A DNA stretch of 64,000 nucleotides from Flavisphingopyxis sp963800335 (GCA_963800335.1 CAWDAN010000005.1:186001-250000), one strand, 5' to 3'. Shown: positions 36,272 to 52,309, counted from the first letter of the stretch. The notes: generated by a model not told the origin, from the sequence alone. Translations and numbers: made by a program.

Positions 36272-36387
36272 CCTGGCGACGACCTACTCTTCCAGTGCTT
36301 GAGCAATAGTACCATCGGCGCAGTCCGGTTTCACGGCCGAGTTCGAGATGGGATCGGGTGGGGCACAGACGCTATGGTCACCAAGCA
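36272..36387 (-). rRNA. rrf: 5S ribosomal RNA
   Basis: The minus-strand sequence runs from TTGCTTGGTGACCATAGCG to GTCGTCGCCAGGC, about 116 bases. It contains the conserved CCCGATCCCATCTCGAACTC core of 5S rRNA. It lies about 150 bases after the 23S gene and before the fMet tRNA. The ends are approximate. Confidence 0.95.
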
Positions 36388-36536
36388 ATGAAGCCGGCGC
36401 ATAAGGTTATTCGGGTAAGAAAATCGATGATATCGGGCGTTCGATTGATTTTTCCATGCCTTCAACTTGGCTGCAAGGCGATCCGAAGATCACCCAGTGC
36501 TGTCGTTGATGGTGGGACAATCAAGTGCGAAAAGAG

Positions 36537-39322
<2,786 letters not shown>

Positions 39323-39652
39323 GCACCACCAACGACAATACTGGGTCTGGCCTTGCATAAGCGCCTCGCCCTTCGTGTATTGTACGAAGATTCATGGTAC
39401 GGAAAAATAAATCTCAGCTCGATATTGAATTTAAAGACCCTGTAAGTATTACTTACAGTCTATTTAATATTCATATTAGTGTCAGAGCGATAATATACTC
39501 CGGCCCGAAAGCCGTCCTATAAAACCGTCTGCCACAGCATCGATTTTCTTACCCATTCACAATGTCAAAGAGAGGGCGAACCCTCCGTCATCCGGCCGAG
39601 GCCGGAACTGATGTCTTCATCACCTGGAATAATGTCTAGCGCACTCGGCGGC
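39323..39652 (-). other. 23S leader / internal spacer with long hairpins
   Basis: This 330-base spacer between tRNA-Ala and 23S is strikingly AT-rich in part. A perfect inner hairpin, CTGTAAGT-ATT-ACTTACAG, lies at 39440-39458. It is enclosed by a longer imperfect pairing between about 39421-39438 and 39459-39472. It may serve in RNase III processing or as part of the leader stem of 23S. No coding sequence is seen. Confidence 0.6.
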
Positions 39653-39728
39653 TGGTGGAGCCTATCGGGATCGAACCGATGACCCCCTGCTTGCAAAGCA
39701 GGTGCTCTCCCAGCTGAGCTAAGGCCCC
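39653..39728 (-). tRNA. tRNA-Ala (TGC)
   Basis: The minus-strand gene starts GGGGCCTTAGCTCAGCTGG, has the anticodon loop CTTTGCAAG with anticodon TGC, a T-arm GGTTCGATCCC, and ends with encoded CCA. It lies in the 16S-23S spacer, after tRNA-Ile, in the usual order. Confidence 0.97.
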
Positions 39729-39775
39729 ATTTGCCGTCCGGTACGTCTTCGTCGCTTGCGCGGCAAAGAACGCGC

Positions 39776-39852
<77 letters not shown>

Positions 39853-40025
39853 TTAGCGACGCAGACCCAAAAGGGCCGCGAACCGGCAAAGGCCTGCTCA
39901 GACGATCGCCACATCTTTGCAGATGCGGCAATTTCCAGTGATGAAGGGACATGAGGACGGCGGCATGTTCTTTGGAGTGGAGGAAGCACTTCCGACCACC
40001 GAAGTGACCGGCGCTTTCCGCCAAA

Positions 40026-41521
<1,496 letters not shown>

Positions 41522-41596
41522 TGATGTTCGACGATCCCTCGAGTGGAATTCTCGAGAGGAACGCCGCTCATTTCAAGGAGCCGTTCCTGCACAAAT

Positions 41597-41617
41597 CTAT
41601 TACATGGTTTGTAATAG
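41597..41617 (-). other. Hairpin in the 16S leader
   Basis: A perfect seven-pair stem, CTATTAC and GTAATAG, with a seven-base loop lies about 75 bases upstream of the 16S 5-prime end. It is inside the transcribed leader between the promoter and 16S. A further palindrome, CTCGAG..CTCGAG, is found at about 41539-41556. Both may take part in folding or processing of the precursor. The remainder of the 41522-41884 leader shows no gene. Confidence 0.5.
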
Positions 41618-41884
41618 GACATGTTCGAGTTCCTACCAAAGCGAACCTTGGCAAGAACCTTTGGGAACGGCATTATTTTTAACCGAGAACCGACACCTTG
41701 AAGCTGTCGGACCCGGGGCCGCCGCCCACATGTCCCTTCATCTTGACCTACAATTTCAAAGAGCCGCGCAAAAGAAGAAGCGGACAGTTTTCGTTCCCCG
41801 ACATATACCGGGGGACAGGCTGTCCGTCTATTTTGGCGACCGTAGCGAGCTGGCTGGAAGGCCGTGTCCGCTGCGGTGAGAGGG

Positions 41885-41913
41885 CATATATGGGGCACTC
41901 CGATTCGGGTCAA
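41885..41913 (-). promoter_or_regulatory. rRNA operon promoter (sigma-70 type)
   Basis: Read on the minus strand, TTGACC (41908-41913) and TATATG (41885-41890) are separated by exactly 17 bases. It lies about 365 bases upstream of 16S. The -35 element is near consensus, and the surroundings upstream are A/T tracts (TTTTTTGAAATATAATT), like an UP element. This is the only strong promoter seen in the leader. Confidence 0.8.
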
Positions 41914-42001
41914 CAGCTTTCTTGCAATTATATTTCAAAAAATCTCGCGGGGTCCGGCAACGCGCTTGTGCAGGGCCCGCTATTGGGGGACAGTCGCGGC
42001 C

Positions 42002-43500
42002 GTGAGCGATAGCGATACCAACGCCTCTATAGGGGAACAGCCCGGCTTCGGGCGCCGCGCCCTCGTTTGCCAGCCGCGTGCGGTCGGCAGTCTTCTGGCG
42101 CTCGGGCAGCCAGATCGTCGCGCAGGTGATCGCCTGGGCTTCGACCCTGATCGTCATCCGCCTGCTCGATCCCGCCGACTATGGCCTCTATGCAATGGCG
42201 CAGGCGGTGTTCGTCTTTTTGAGCTTCCTCAACGGCTATGGCTTTGCCAGCTCGCTGATCCAGTCCGAGGAGGTCACGCCCAAGGCGTTGCGCCAGGCGT
42301 TCGGCATCCTCCTGCTGCTCAACGGGTCGCTCGCGGTGGTCCAGTATTTCGGCGCGCCGCTGCTCGCCGACTATTACGGCCAGCCGATCGTCACCGACCT
42401 CTTGCGCACCACCGCGCTCATCTACCTCGCGACGCCCTTCTTCGTGATTCCCGAGGTCGTGATGGCGCGCGCGCTCGAATTTCGCAAACAGGCGCTGGTC
42501 AATCTGATCGCGGCGATCGCCGGCGCGGTCACCGCGCTGACGCTCGCGCTCAATGGCTATGGCGTATGGACGCTCGTCTATGCGCCGATCGTCCTGTTCT
42601 GGACGCGCGCGATCGGGCTGACGATCGCCGCGCGGCTGCTCGTCTGGCCGAGCTTCGACCTGCGCGGGACCGGCAGGATGCTCGGCTTCGGCGGAGCTAT
42701 CCTCGTCACCCAGTTGCTCTGGCTGATCCAGTCGCAGTCGGACATCTTCATCGCCGGGCGCAGCTTCGCCCCGCGCGAGCTCGGCCTCTATGCCGAGGCG
42801 CTGTTCCTCACCCAGGTGCTGATGAGCAAGTTCGTCCCCCCGCTCAACGAGGTCGCCTTCCCCGCCTATTCGCGGATCCAGCACGACATCGCCGCCTTGC
42901 GCGCGGGCTTCCTCAAGGCGATGCGGCTGGTCGGGCTCGTCACCTTCCCCGCCTATCTCGGCATCGTCGCCACCGCCGGACCGCTGATCGCAGACGTTGC
43001 TCGGCCCCAAATGGGTCGCGATGACGCCGCTGGTGCGAATCATCGCGCTGTCGATGCCGGTGATGACGCTGCAGATTCTCTTCTCGCCCGCGACCACCGC
43101 GCTCGGCCGTCCGCGAATCGCGACACAGACCGCGGGGTTCGGCGCGGTCGCCTTCACCCTGGCCTTTTTGGTCGGCGTGCGATTCGGCGCGACCGGCCTG
43201 TCGATCGCGTGGCTCATCGCCTCGCCCGCGCTGCTCGCCTGCACATATTATCTGTCGCGCCCGCTGATCGGCTTCACGATTGGCGATATCTGGCGCGCGG
43301 CGCGTAGCGGCCTTGTTCCCGCGATCGCGATGGCGCTGATCGTCGCGGGCATCGACTTGCTGCTCGTCGATCTGGTCGCGCCGCTAAGGCTGGCGCTGCT
43401 CGTTGTCGTCGGGATGGCCAGCTATGCCGGCCTGCTGTTCGCCTATGATCGCCCCGCTCTGGTCGACGCGATCGCGACATTGCGCGGGCGCACCGCCTGA
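42002..43500 (+). CDS. Polysaccharide/oligosaccharide flippase, MATE/Wzx-like (frameshifted)
   Basis: The protein is a polytopic membrane protein of the polysaccharide-transport (Wzx/MviN-like) superfamily, which moves lipid-linked sugars across the inner membrane. Segments include FWRSGSQIVAQVIAWASTLIV, RLLDPADYGLYAMAQAVFVF and LLWLIQSQSDIFIAGRSFAP, all typical. An extra T near 43002 shifts the frame in the stretch that should read VLGPKWVAM. A second shift near 42050 seems to separate the natural GTG start (42002, VSDSDTNASIGEQ) from the rest; if not, the start would be the GTG at 42078. The corrected length is about 495 residues. Confidence 0.83.
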
Positions 43501-43518
43501 ACCGCCGCCGCCCGGCGC

Positions 43519-43949
43519 TTACACCGCCTGGATATACTGGCGCATGCCCTCGGCCTCGGCCTCGATCTTGTCGATGCGATATTTGACGAGGTCGCCGATC
43601 GAGACGAAGCCGCGCATCGAACGCCATCCTCGACGATCGGCAAATGGCGGATGCGGCGCTTGGTCATCAGCGACAGCGCGGCGAGCACGCCGGTGTCGCT
43701 CGTCGCGGTCACCGCAGGGGCGGTCATCGCCTCGTCGACGGGCAGGTCGAACGCCGAATCGCCCTTGGCGGCGATGCAATAGACGAGGTCGCGCTCGGAA
43801 AAGATGCCGATCACCCTCTCGCCGTCCATCACCGGCACCGCACCGATGCGGTGCTCGGCCAAGCGGGCGACGACCGCGCGGAGCTTTTCGCCGCTTTCGG
43901 CAGAGATGATTTCGCCGCTACGGCCTTCCATGATTCGCGCAATCGTCAT
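43519..43949 (-). CDS. CBS-domain pair protein (one frameshift)
   Basis: The small cytosolic protein of about 143 residues consists of two CBS modules, which bind adenosyl ligands. The first has RIGAVPVMDGERVIGIFSER and the second has MTKRRIRHLPIVEDG, followed after an indel near 43620 by RGFVSIGDLVKYRIDK. The C-terminus EAEGMRQYIQA is usual for stand-alone CBS proteins of alphaproteobacteria. It is convergent with the flippase gene. Confidence 0.86.
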
Positions 43950-44063
43950 GCTTGCCCTCGCCTGTTGGTCGGTGTTGCGAACATGCTATCACGAATGCGC
44001 AGGCAAGGCACGACCTCGCGCGCACCACTTGCGCAATGCGCCGCGCGGGGCCAATTGGGCGAC

Positions 44064-44372
44064 GTGACCCGCCCATCGAACCTCGACGATCCCGAATATG
44101 CCGCCTTTGCCTGGGCGCGCTATCGCCGCCTCATGCGCTGGATGGGCCTCGTCGCGGTCGCCTGCGTCGCGCTCGTGCTGACCGCGCTCTATTTCGAGAC
44201 CGGCGATATCGGCCTCGGCGTCGTGCTGATGGTCGCGGGCGGCATCGGCGTTTCGGTGATGCTGATGGCGGCGCTGATGGGACTCGTCTTCCTGTCGAGC
44301 GGCACCGGTCACGACGAGGCGATCGACGATCGCCTCGAACAGGAAATCAGGGAGCATCACGACCTACCATGA
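44064..44372 (+). CDS. Small membrane protein with two TM helices
   Basis: The 102-residue product starts with GTG at 44064 and has two hydrophobic helices, about residues 25-45 (RWMGLVAVACVALVLTALYF) and 50-77 (DIGLGVVLMVAGGIGVSV). An acidic C-terminus ends in EQEIREHHDLP. Its stop overlaps the ATG of the thioesterase gene, so the pair is translationally coupled. The function is unknown. Confidence 0.72.
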   Translation: MTRPSNLDDPEYAAFAWARYRRLMRWMGLVAVACVALVLTALYFETGDIGLGVVLMVAGGIGVSVMLMAALMGLVFLSSGTGHDEAIDDRLEQEIREHHDLP

Positions 44373-44779
44373 CCGAGAATGTCCGCAACTTGCCCAAACG
44401 CTCCGATCCGATCCTGCGCGTCGTCCCCGGCCCGTCCGATATCAATTCGAACGGCCATATCTTCGGCGGCTGGGTCCTTTCCCAGATGGACATCGCCGGC
44501 GGCATCGTCGCCGCGCGCGTCGCCCAGGGCGCGACCGCAACCGTCGCGATCGAGGCGATGCAGTTCATCGCACCGATCGAATTGCGCGACATCATCTCGG
44601 TCTATGCGCATGTCGAACGCCGCGGGCGCAGCTCGATGGGCATCCGCATCGAAGTCGTCGCAACGCGCGAACGCGGCAGCCAGGAGGTCAAGGTGACCGA
44701 CGGCCTGTTCACCTTCGTCGCGCTCGATGAAAACCATCGCCCGCGCGAATTGCCGCCCGAGACCGGCGTCGACGATTAA
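44369..44779 (+). CDS. Acyl-CoA thioesterase, YciA-like hotdog fold
   Basis: The 136-residue protein has the hotdog-fold active-site motif NSNGHIFGGWVLSQMD, with the catalytic Asp at its end, and later AIEAMQFIAPIELRDI. It fits the YciA family of short broad-range acyl-CoA thioesterases. It starts inside the stop of the preceding small membrane gene and overlaps the stop of the convergent DUF4139 gene by four bases. Confidence 0.9.
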   Translation: MTENVRNLPKRSDPILRVVPGPSDINSNGHIFGGWVLSQMDIAGGIVAARVAQGATATVAIEAMQFIAPIELRDIISVYAHVERRGRSSMGIRIEVVATRERGSQEVKVTDGLFTFVALDENHRPRELPPETGVDD

Positions 44780-46335
44780 TTCTTCGGCGCGCGATAGCGG
44801 TAGGTCAGCGCGCGCGTGGCATTGGCGGGCACCGTCACCATCCACGTCCTGACCCCGTCCTTGCGCACGAGCGTCTCCGACAGCCGGTACACGTCGCGGT
44901 CGGCCCCATCGTAATTGAGCGCGACCTCGACCCGGCGCGGTTCCGGATTGGCGTTGGTCACCGTCACGCGGAAACGCCCGTCTTCCTCTTCCTTGGCCGC
45001 GACCGAAATCCCCGGCGCTTCGCCGATTTCGATATCGACCTCTTCGCCGATCGCGCGGTCGCGCATCTCGCCCATCCCGGCGAGCAGCCGCGCGTCGCCG
45101 ACACGCTGGTAGAACGCCACCCCGCCCGACGGCAGCGGCACGCCCAAGCCGTCGCTCGTGCGGTTCTGCAGGCGGATGACATTGGTCGCGACATCGTCGT
45201 CCTCGCTATCGATCCACAACGACGCCTTGGCGATTCGTTCGAACGCAACCGCGTCCTTGGTGAGGAGCGCGACCTGCTTCTGCGCATTCGCCGCGATCGT
45301 CACCGGCATCGGCACGCGATAGAGCTTGAGGTCGCCGAGCTCCTCCTGCTTGGCGATGCGCGATGCGGTCACGACGACCGATTCGGCGCGCGCCATCGCC
45401 GGCGCTGGTGGCGCTGGTGGCGGCGGTGGCGCCATGACGGGCGCTGGCGGCTCGCCCCGATAGCGCGCCGCCGTCCCAATCGTCGCGACCGCTGCCGATT
45501 GCCCAGCATTGCAGCGAAAGCTCGGGTTCGGGCGGACCGATCGACCAGCTCGCGATAATCCGTCCTCCTGGTTGAGCTTGCCCGCGACCGCCTGCATCGC
45601 CGCATCGGGAAAGCTCTCGCCGTTCGAATTGGCGACGGTCAGCCAGGCGAACAGGTTCATCGTATTGCCCGCCGCATCGACCTCGGCGACATAGTTCGCG
45701 CCCCAGTCGAAGCCGGTGGCAAGATAGGTCAGCGTCACCGTCACGCGCTGCGCCGCGTCGCTGACGGTATCGACCGACAGCACCGGCACCGGCACCAGCC
45801 CGTCGGGCACGCGGTCATAGACCAGCCCCTCGGGCAGGCCCGAACAGCGCAGCGCCTCGAACCCGCTTGGCGTCTGCAGCACGACCGCACCGCCCGATCC
45901 CGAGCGGACGATCGCGTCTTCCTCGCGCACCGCGCCCGTCACCGGGTTGGTCCGCTTGATCCTGACATGGTTGCCAAGCGTGCCGTCGAGCAGGCTGGCG
46001 GGGCCGAGCAGGTTGGCATCGCGATTCTTCTGCACCACCCCGCCGGGCAGGCCGGTGACGACCGCGCTGACCGCGACCATCCCCTCGGCAACGCCTTCGA
46101 AGCGGACGGTCGATCGCCCCGCCGGCAGCATCACCGTGCGCGTCTCGGTGATCAGCGCAAAACCTTGCAGCCAGTCGAGATCGACCTCGCCCGACGTCCG
46201 TCCCGGCTCGCGATAGACCGTCACGCTCACCGCCTCGGGCCGTTCGGACCGGACCATCGCGCGCGCGTCCTGCGCGAACGCAGGCTGGCCCGCCGCAAGC
46301 GCGACACCGGCCATCATCATCAGCGGCAGGCGCAT
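44776..46335 (-). CDS. DUF4139 domain secreted protein (second copy)
   Basis: The product of about 519 residues starts with a signal peptide (MRLPLMMMAGVALAAGQPAFA) and carries the DUF4139 core, a beta-rich mucoidy-related family of unknown role. Features are RSTVRFEGVAEGMVAVSAVV and NLLGPASLLDGTLGNHV at the N-terminal half, then an Ala/Pro-rich stretch, and a C-terminal half including AAKEEEDGRFRVTVTNANPEP. The ATG at 46333-46335 lies 11 bases after the stop of a paralogue, and the two are tandem. The central part (about residues 285-320) is low in complexity, and a masked indel there cannot be excluded. Confidence 0.8.
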   Translation of the reverse strand: MRLPLMMMAGVALAAGQPAFAQDARAMVRSERPEAVSVTVYREPGRTSGEVDLDWLQGFALITETRTVMLPAGRSTVRFEGVAEGMVAVSAVVTGLPGGVVQKNRDANLLGPASLLDGTLGNHVRIKRTNPVTGAVREEDAIVRSGSGGAVVLQTPSGFEALRCSGLPEGLVYDRVPDGLVPVPVLSVDTVSDAAQRVTVTLTYLATGFDWGANYVAEVDAAGNTMNLFAWLTVANSNGESFPDAAMQAVAGKLNQEDGLSRAGRSVRPNPSFRCNAGQSAAVATIGTAARYRGEPPAPVMAPPPPPAPPAPAMARAESVVVTASRIAKQEELGDLKLYRVPMPVTIAANAQKQVALLTKDAVAFERIAKASLWIDSEDDDVATNVIRLQNRTSDGLGVPLPSGGVAFYQRVGDARLLAGMGEMRDRAIGEEVDIEIGEAPGISVAAKEEEDGRFRVTVTNANPEPRRVEVALNYDGADRDVYRLSETLVRKDGVRTWMVTVPANATRALTYRYRAPKN

Positions 46336-46346
46336 CGCGCCGCGCC

Positions 46347-47754
46347 CTAGTATTTCGTCTCGAAGGTCGCGGTGACGACCGCCTCGCCATTGGCCGGGAC
46401 GGGCACCCGCCATTCGACCGATGTCGGCGCTGACGCGCGTACTGGCGAGGCTCTCGTCGACAATTCGCGTCTCGCCATAGAGGCCGGTCTGCTGGAGGTC
46501 GGCGGTAACCGGCTGGCTTTTCGCGTTGGTCAGGACATAGCGCATCGTCGTGCGCCACTTGCTCGACGACAACCGCTCGCGCTTCTCGACGGTGTACTGG
46601 ACCTTGACGTCGAACGCGTCGCCGGTGGCGAGCGCCAGGCTGCTGCCCATCGGCGTGTGCGGGATGGCGCTTTCGCCGATGAACTGCGGGTCGCCGCGCG
46701 CATCGCGCATATAGAAACGCACCGTGCCCGCGGGCAGCGCATCGCCGAGCCCGCCATCGCGGCTCGACGAGAACTTGATCACGCTCGAAAAGCTCTGCGG
46801 GTCGGCGGTGCTGCCAAGCCAGCCGACGCGATACTCATACGCCTTGCGCGCGGGCACCGAGCGCACGTCGAGAAAGCTGACCTGCTTGGTCTGCGCATTG
46901 GCGATCGTCGTGCGGTCCTTGAGCGGATAGAGGTAGAAATCGCCGAGTTGTTCGCGGTTCGCAGTCTCGGTCCCGGCGCCGCGCACCGGCGGACGCGGCG
47001 GCGGCGGCGCATAGCCGGGACGATAGCGGTTGTTCTGGACCAGCTGCGGCGTCCCCGCGACGAGCAGCGTATCGGCATTGGTAAAGGTCGTGCCGGTGCG
47101 ATTGGTCAGCGTCACCCAGCCCTGGACGTCGACCGTCCCCTTCGCCTCGTCGTACAGCGAGACGTAATCGGCCGACCAGCCGAGCCCCTGCGTCAGATAG
47201 GCGAGCGTTGCGGGTCGCGCGCCGTCGCGCGCGCTGTCGAGCGTCACCGACAGCGTCGGCTTTGCGCGCAGGTTCGGAGGTATCTTGTCGAACACGACGC
47301 GGACCGGCTGGCCGTCGTCGCGCAATATCTCGATCCGCTCGCCGATCTGGACGACGACGCCGCCGTTGACCGCGAGCACCTTGGCGCGCTCGCGCGTTTC
47401 GGCACCCGTTGCGGGGTTGGTCCGGATGAGCGTGATCGTGCTGCCGACCGCCTTGTCCATCAGCGCGTCGGGCGACAGCAGGTCGTAATCGAAATTCTGT
47501 TCGACGATGCCGGTATCGGCGGCCTCGAACGAGACCGTTTGCGGCATGATCTGCGCCGACACGTCGGGAAATTCCTGGCGCGTCACGCCGCGCGGCAAAT
47601 CGAGCCGCCGGATGTCCTGGATCAGCGAAGGGCCATTATTATAGACGGTGACCGATACGTCGCCCTGCGCGCTCGGCCGCGTCGGGTCCTCCTGCGCGTG
47701 AGCCGTCAGCGGCACCGCCGCGACAATCGCCAGGACCCTAAGATAACGCCGCAT
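46347..47754 (-). CDS. DUF4139 domain secreted protein (first copy, one frameshift)
   Basis: The protein of about 469 residues has a signal peptide (MRRYLRVLAIVAAVPLTAHA) and the same architecture as its downstream neighbour: SVTVYNNGPSLIQDIRRLDL, NFDYDLLSPDALMDKAVG and a C-terminal beta domain. The frame shifts near 46425. In the restored frame the end is VEWRVPVPANGEAVVTATFE followed by TKY and a stop at 46347-46349, which parallels the C-terminus of the second copy. Left uncorrected, the two genes would run together as one 992-codon frame, which I regard as an artefact. The function is unknown; exported. Confidence 0.82.
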
Positions 47755-47867
47755 GACCGCCCCTCCCGCTGCGCGCCTGTGACGGCGCTGACGGGGGTCA
47801 GTCTATCGAATCGGATTGCAAAGGCGAGATTAAATTACGCACCCGCAATTATTCACGCAATGTGCGA

Positions 47868-48704
47868 TCAGGCGGCGGCGCTGCTGTCGGGCGAACTGTC
47901 GTCGCCTGTCACGCGGCTGCGCGTGCGGCGCGGCTTGGCGTCCTTGGCGGCGACACGATCCTCGACGCTGCCGAGCGACAGTGCGGGGGGCAACACCGAT
48001 GCGTCGAGCGCACCATCGTCATCGTGATCGACCTTCTTGGCGCGCGGCTTGGCGGCAGCACGCGGCTTCGCCTCGGCGCGGGGCTTGGCCTCGGCGCGAG
48101 GCTTGGCGGCCGCGCGCGGAGCCTTCTGCGCGCCCTCATCGTCGTCGCGATCGCGATCGCGATAGCTGCTCTGCGAACGCGTATCGGCATCGCTGCCGTT
48201 CGAACGTTCGCGCCGGATACGCGGCTGATCGTCGCGCTGCGCGTCGTTGCGCGCGCTGCGGTTGCCGCGATTGTCGTCGCTGTCATCGTCGCGCGCGTCG
48301 CTGCGATTGTCATTGCGTCCGTCGCCACGATTGTCGTCGCGGTTGCGGTTCTGGCCGCGCTGGCCCTGGTCGTCGTCCTCGTCGCGACCGCGGCGCTGCT
48401 GGCCCTGGTCCGACTGGTTGCGATTGCCCTGCTGGGCCTGCGCCTCTTCCTGGCGCTGCTTCTGGTCGTTGATCACGCGGAAATAGTGATCGGCGAACTG
48501 GAGGTAATATTCGGCCTGGACGCGATCGTCCTGCATCTGGGCGTCGCGCGCCATGTTCTTGTATTTTTCGAGCATCTGCGGGGCATTGCCGCGCGACCGG
48601 TTGTCGATGCGATTGGCGCTGTCGCCGCCACCGCGATTGCCGCCGGTGTTAACGCGCGGATTGTTACGGCCGCGACGGCGACCGCTCTGGCGATTGTTGA
48701 TCAA
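47868..48704 (-). CDS. DUF4167 domain protein, RNA-binding-like, with repetitive charged tail
   Basis: The family N-terminus INNRQSGRRRGRNN is directly preceded by a TTG at 48702-48704, taken as the start since AGGA lies nine bases upstream. The domain continues NRSRGNAPQMLEKYKNMARD and YYLQFADHYFRVI, almost invariant in alphaproteobacteria. The rest is low-complexity: Asp/Arg/Asn/Gln-rich, then tandem KPRAEAKPRAEAKPRAAAKP repeats, then an acidic end. DUF4167 proteins are alphaproteobacteria-specific and thought to bind RNA or ribosomes. The length is 278 residues. The 294 bases upstream hold no gene that I can support. Confidence 0.88.
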   Translation of the reverse strand: MINNRQSGRRRGRNNPRVNTGGNRGGGDSANRIDNRSRGNAPQMLEKYKNMARDAQMQDDRVQAEYYLQFADHYFRVINDQKQRQEEAQAQQGNRNQSDQGQQRRGRDEDDDQGQRGQNRNRDDNRGDGRNDNRSDARDDDSDDNRGNRSARNDAQRDDQPRIRRERSNGSDADTRSQSSYRDRDRDDDEGAQKAPRAAAKPRAEAKPRAEAKPRAAAKPRAKKVDHDDDGALDASVLPPALSLGSVEDRVAAKDAKPRRTRSRVTGDDSSPDSSAAA

Positions 48705-48998
48705 AACTCTGACATCCTTGTGGTCAAGACGGCATCGCTGCGCGTCGGTTCCCGCTTGCTCGCTCCGCCATCTTGTGCGCCGGTGGCGAACCCCAATGAG
48801 GTGTCCTTGGCCTTGCCCTGTAGCCGACGGTCGCAAGACCGTTTGCCTGCCGCAATCCGATCGAACGATTTGCAGCGATTGTATAGGGGGCCAAGGCGGT
48901 TTCCTGTCGCCCTCCTGGGCAAATCCACGAAACGCTTCCTCTAATCACACTCTTAACGGGCGCGGCGAACCTTGCCAAGCATAATCGCGCAACAGTGG

Positions 48999-49832
48999 TT
49001 AAGCGCGGTTAAGCACCATCGCGCGGGCATGCCCGCCAAGGTCGTCGCGTGTCGCCCAAGCCAACCCGGCCGCCTCGGCCAGCGCGCCGACATCGCCCGC
49101 CTGCCCCGCGCCGAGCTCGATCACCGCACTCCCGTTTTCGTTCAGCAGCTCGGGCAGCGCGGCAACAACGATCCGATAATCGGCAAGCCCCTCGTCGGCC
49201 GCATAGAGCGCCTCGCCGGGTTCGTAATCGGCGACTTCGCGCATCAGCTCCGCCTCGGGCGCGACGTATGGCGGGTTGCACAGGATGAGGTCGAACCGCG
49301 CGTCGATCGCCTCGACCCAGCCCGGTGCGGTCCAGTCGCCCGCGCAAACCTCGGCGCGGTCCGCCAGGCCGAGCGCTTCGGCATTCTCCCCGGCCAGCGC
49401 CCGCGCGACCGCCGACCGCTCGATCCCGACGCCGGTCGCGCCCGGCCACTGGTCGAGCGCGGCGAAGAGCAGCGTGCCCGGCCCGCAGCCGAGGTCGAGG
49501 ATCGTGACCGGTCCCCGATCGCCGAACGCCGCGGCGCCGCCGCCTCGATCAGCGTCTCGCTGTCGGCACGCGGGATCAGCACGCCCGACGCGACCTTGAT
49601 CCGCACGTTCCAGAAGTCGCGATAGCCCACGATATAGGCGACCGGCTCGTGCGCCGCGCGCCGTTCGACCAGCGCGGCGAACCCCTCGGGCGCAGCCATG
49701 TCGCGCAGGCGCAGCAGCAATTCGGGCCGTTCGATCCCCGCCGCGTGCGCCATCAGCAATTCGGCATCGAGCCGCGCCGTCGCGCTGACGCCCTCCAACC
49801 GCGCCGCCGCCTCGCGCAGCGCGCTGGCGGCA

Positions 49833-49840
<8 letters not shown>
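48999..49840 (-). CDS. prmC: Peptide chain release factor N5-glutamine methyltransferase (one frameshift)
   Basis: PrmC methylates the glutamine of the GGQ motif in release factors. The N-terminal helical domain (LDAELLMAHAAGIERPELL, then EPVAYIVGYRDFWN) is followed by an S-adenosylmethionine-binding fold with ILDLGCGPGTLLFAA and the catalytic NPPY motif (LILCNPPYVAPEAEL). A frame change near 49540 separates the two parts. The start overlaps the end of prfA by eight bases, and prfA encodes its substrate. The corrected length is about 280 residues. Confidence 0.92.
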
Positions 49841-50911
<1,071 letters not shown>

Positions 50912-50915
<4 letters not shown>

Positions 50916-52162
50916 GTCCGCGCGAGTTCGGCGGCGAGCCGAGCCAGCGCGACGTTGCTCTGGCTGCCGTCGCGCAGGTCCTTGAGCGCGACCTCGCCGC
51001 GCGCCAGTTCGTCGTCGCCGATGATGACGGCAAAGCGCGCGCCGCTCGCATCGGCGCGCTGCATGCGCTTCTTCATGTTGCCCTTGTACCCCATGTCGGC
51101 GGCGATTCCCGCGCGGCGCAGCTCGGCAATCAGGCCGCTCGCGCGCTGCGTCGCTGCCTCGCCCATCGGGACGAACACGACATCGGGCGTATCGCTGGCG
51201 GGCGTGTCGATCAGCATCGCCAGCCGCTCGATCCCCGCCGCCCAGCCGACCGCAGGCGTTGCCGGACCGCCGAGCGCCTCGATCAGCCCGTCATAGCGGC
51301 CGCCGCCGATCACCGTGCCCTGCGCGCCGAGGCGGTTGGTGACGAACTCGAACGCGGTGTGGCGATAATAATCGAGCCCGCGCACGAGCCGCGAATTGCG
51401 CGTCCACGCGACCCCCGCGACATCGAGCCCGGCGGTGACGGCGGCGAAGAAATCGGCCGCTTCGCTGGTCAGGTAGTCGTCGATCCCCGGCGCAGTTGCC
51501 ACCACCGCCGCGTCGCGCGCGTCCTTGCTGTCGAGGATGCGCAGCGGGTTGCGTTCGAGCCGGTCGACGCTGTCCTCGCTGAGCTGCGCGCGATGCGCCG
51601 CGAAATGCTCGATCAGCGCGGCGCGCCAGGCATCGCGACTGTCGCCGTCGCCGAGCGTATTCAATGTCAGCACGACCCCGCTGTCGATGCCGAGCTCTTT
51701 CAGGAGCTGGTCGGCAAAGCACAGCAATTCGACATCGGCGAGCGGTTCGTTGGCACCGATCACTTCGGCGTCGATCTGGTGGAACTGGCGATAGCGGCCC
51801 TTTTGCGGGCGCTCGTAACGGAACAGCGGCCCCGACGTCGCAATCTTCATCGGCGCGTGCTGCTGCCAGCCGTTGGTCAGGTAGGCGCGTGCGATTCCGG
51901 CGGTAAATTCGGGGCGCAGCGTCACCGAATCCCCTCCCCGGTCGTCGAACGAATACATTTCCTTCGACACGACGTCGGTCGTCTCGCCCAATGATCGCGC
52001 GAACACCGCGGTCGGTTCGATCACCGGGACCTCGACGCCCTTGAAGCCATACAATCGCCGGACGCGATTGAACGTGTCGATGACATGCGCGAAACGCTCT
52101 TGCGTCTCGCCATACATGTCCTGGGTGCCGCGCACGGCATGGGGGGTCGCAAGCTTGGCCAT
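50912..52162 (-). CDS. hisS: Histidyl-tRNA synthetase
   Basis: The enzyme charges tRNA-His. The class II motif 1 and 2 regions are present (SVTLRPEFTAGIARAYL and FRYERPQKGRYRQFHQID), as are the histidine-specific RGLDYYRHTAFEF and the C-terminal anticodon-binding domain ending RFAVIIGDDELARGEVALK. The ATG at 52162 (MAKLATPHAVRGTQD) is chosen; a 28-codon upstream extension has no family sequence. The length is 416 residues. It heads the hisS-prfA-prmC operon and is divergent from the M61 peptidase gene. Confidence 0.96.
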
Positions 52163-52309
52163 GGCCCGCGCCCTAGCGCATCGCCGCCGAAACCCGCAAT
52201 CGCTTTCGCCGCCCGATTGCAGCCTTGACCGCCCGTGCCGCTCCATGCAGGTTCATCACCTTCATCCCGCTGATGAAGGCCTTCATATCCCTATCCGGAG
52301 ATCTGCCCC

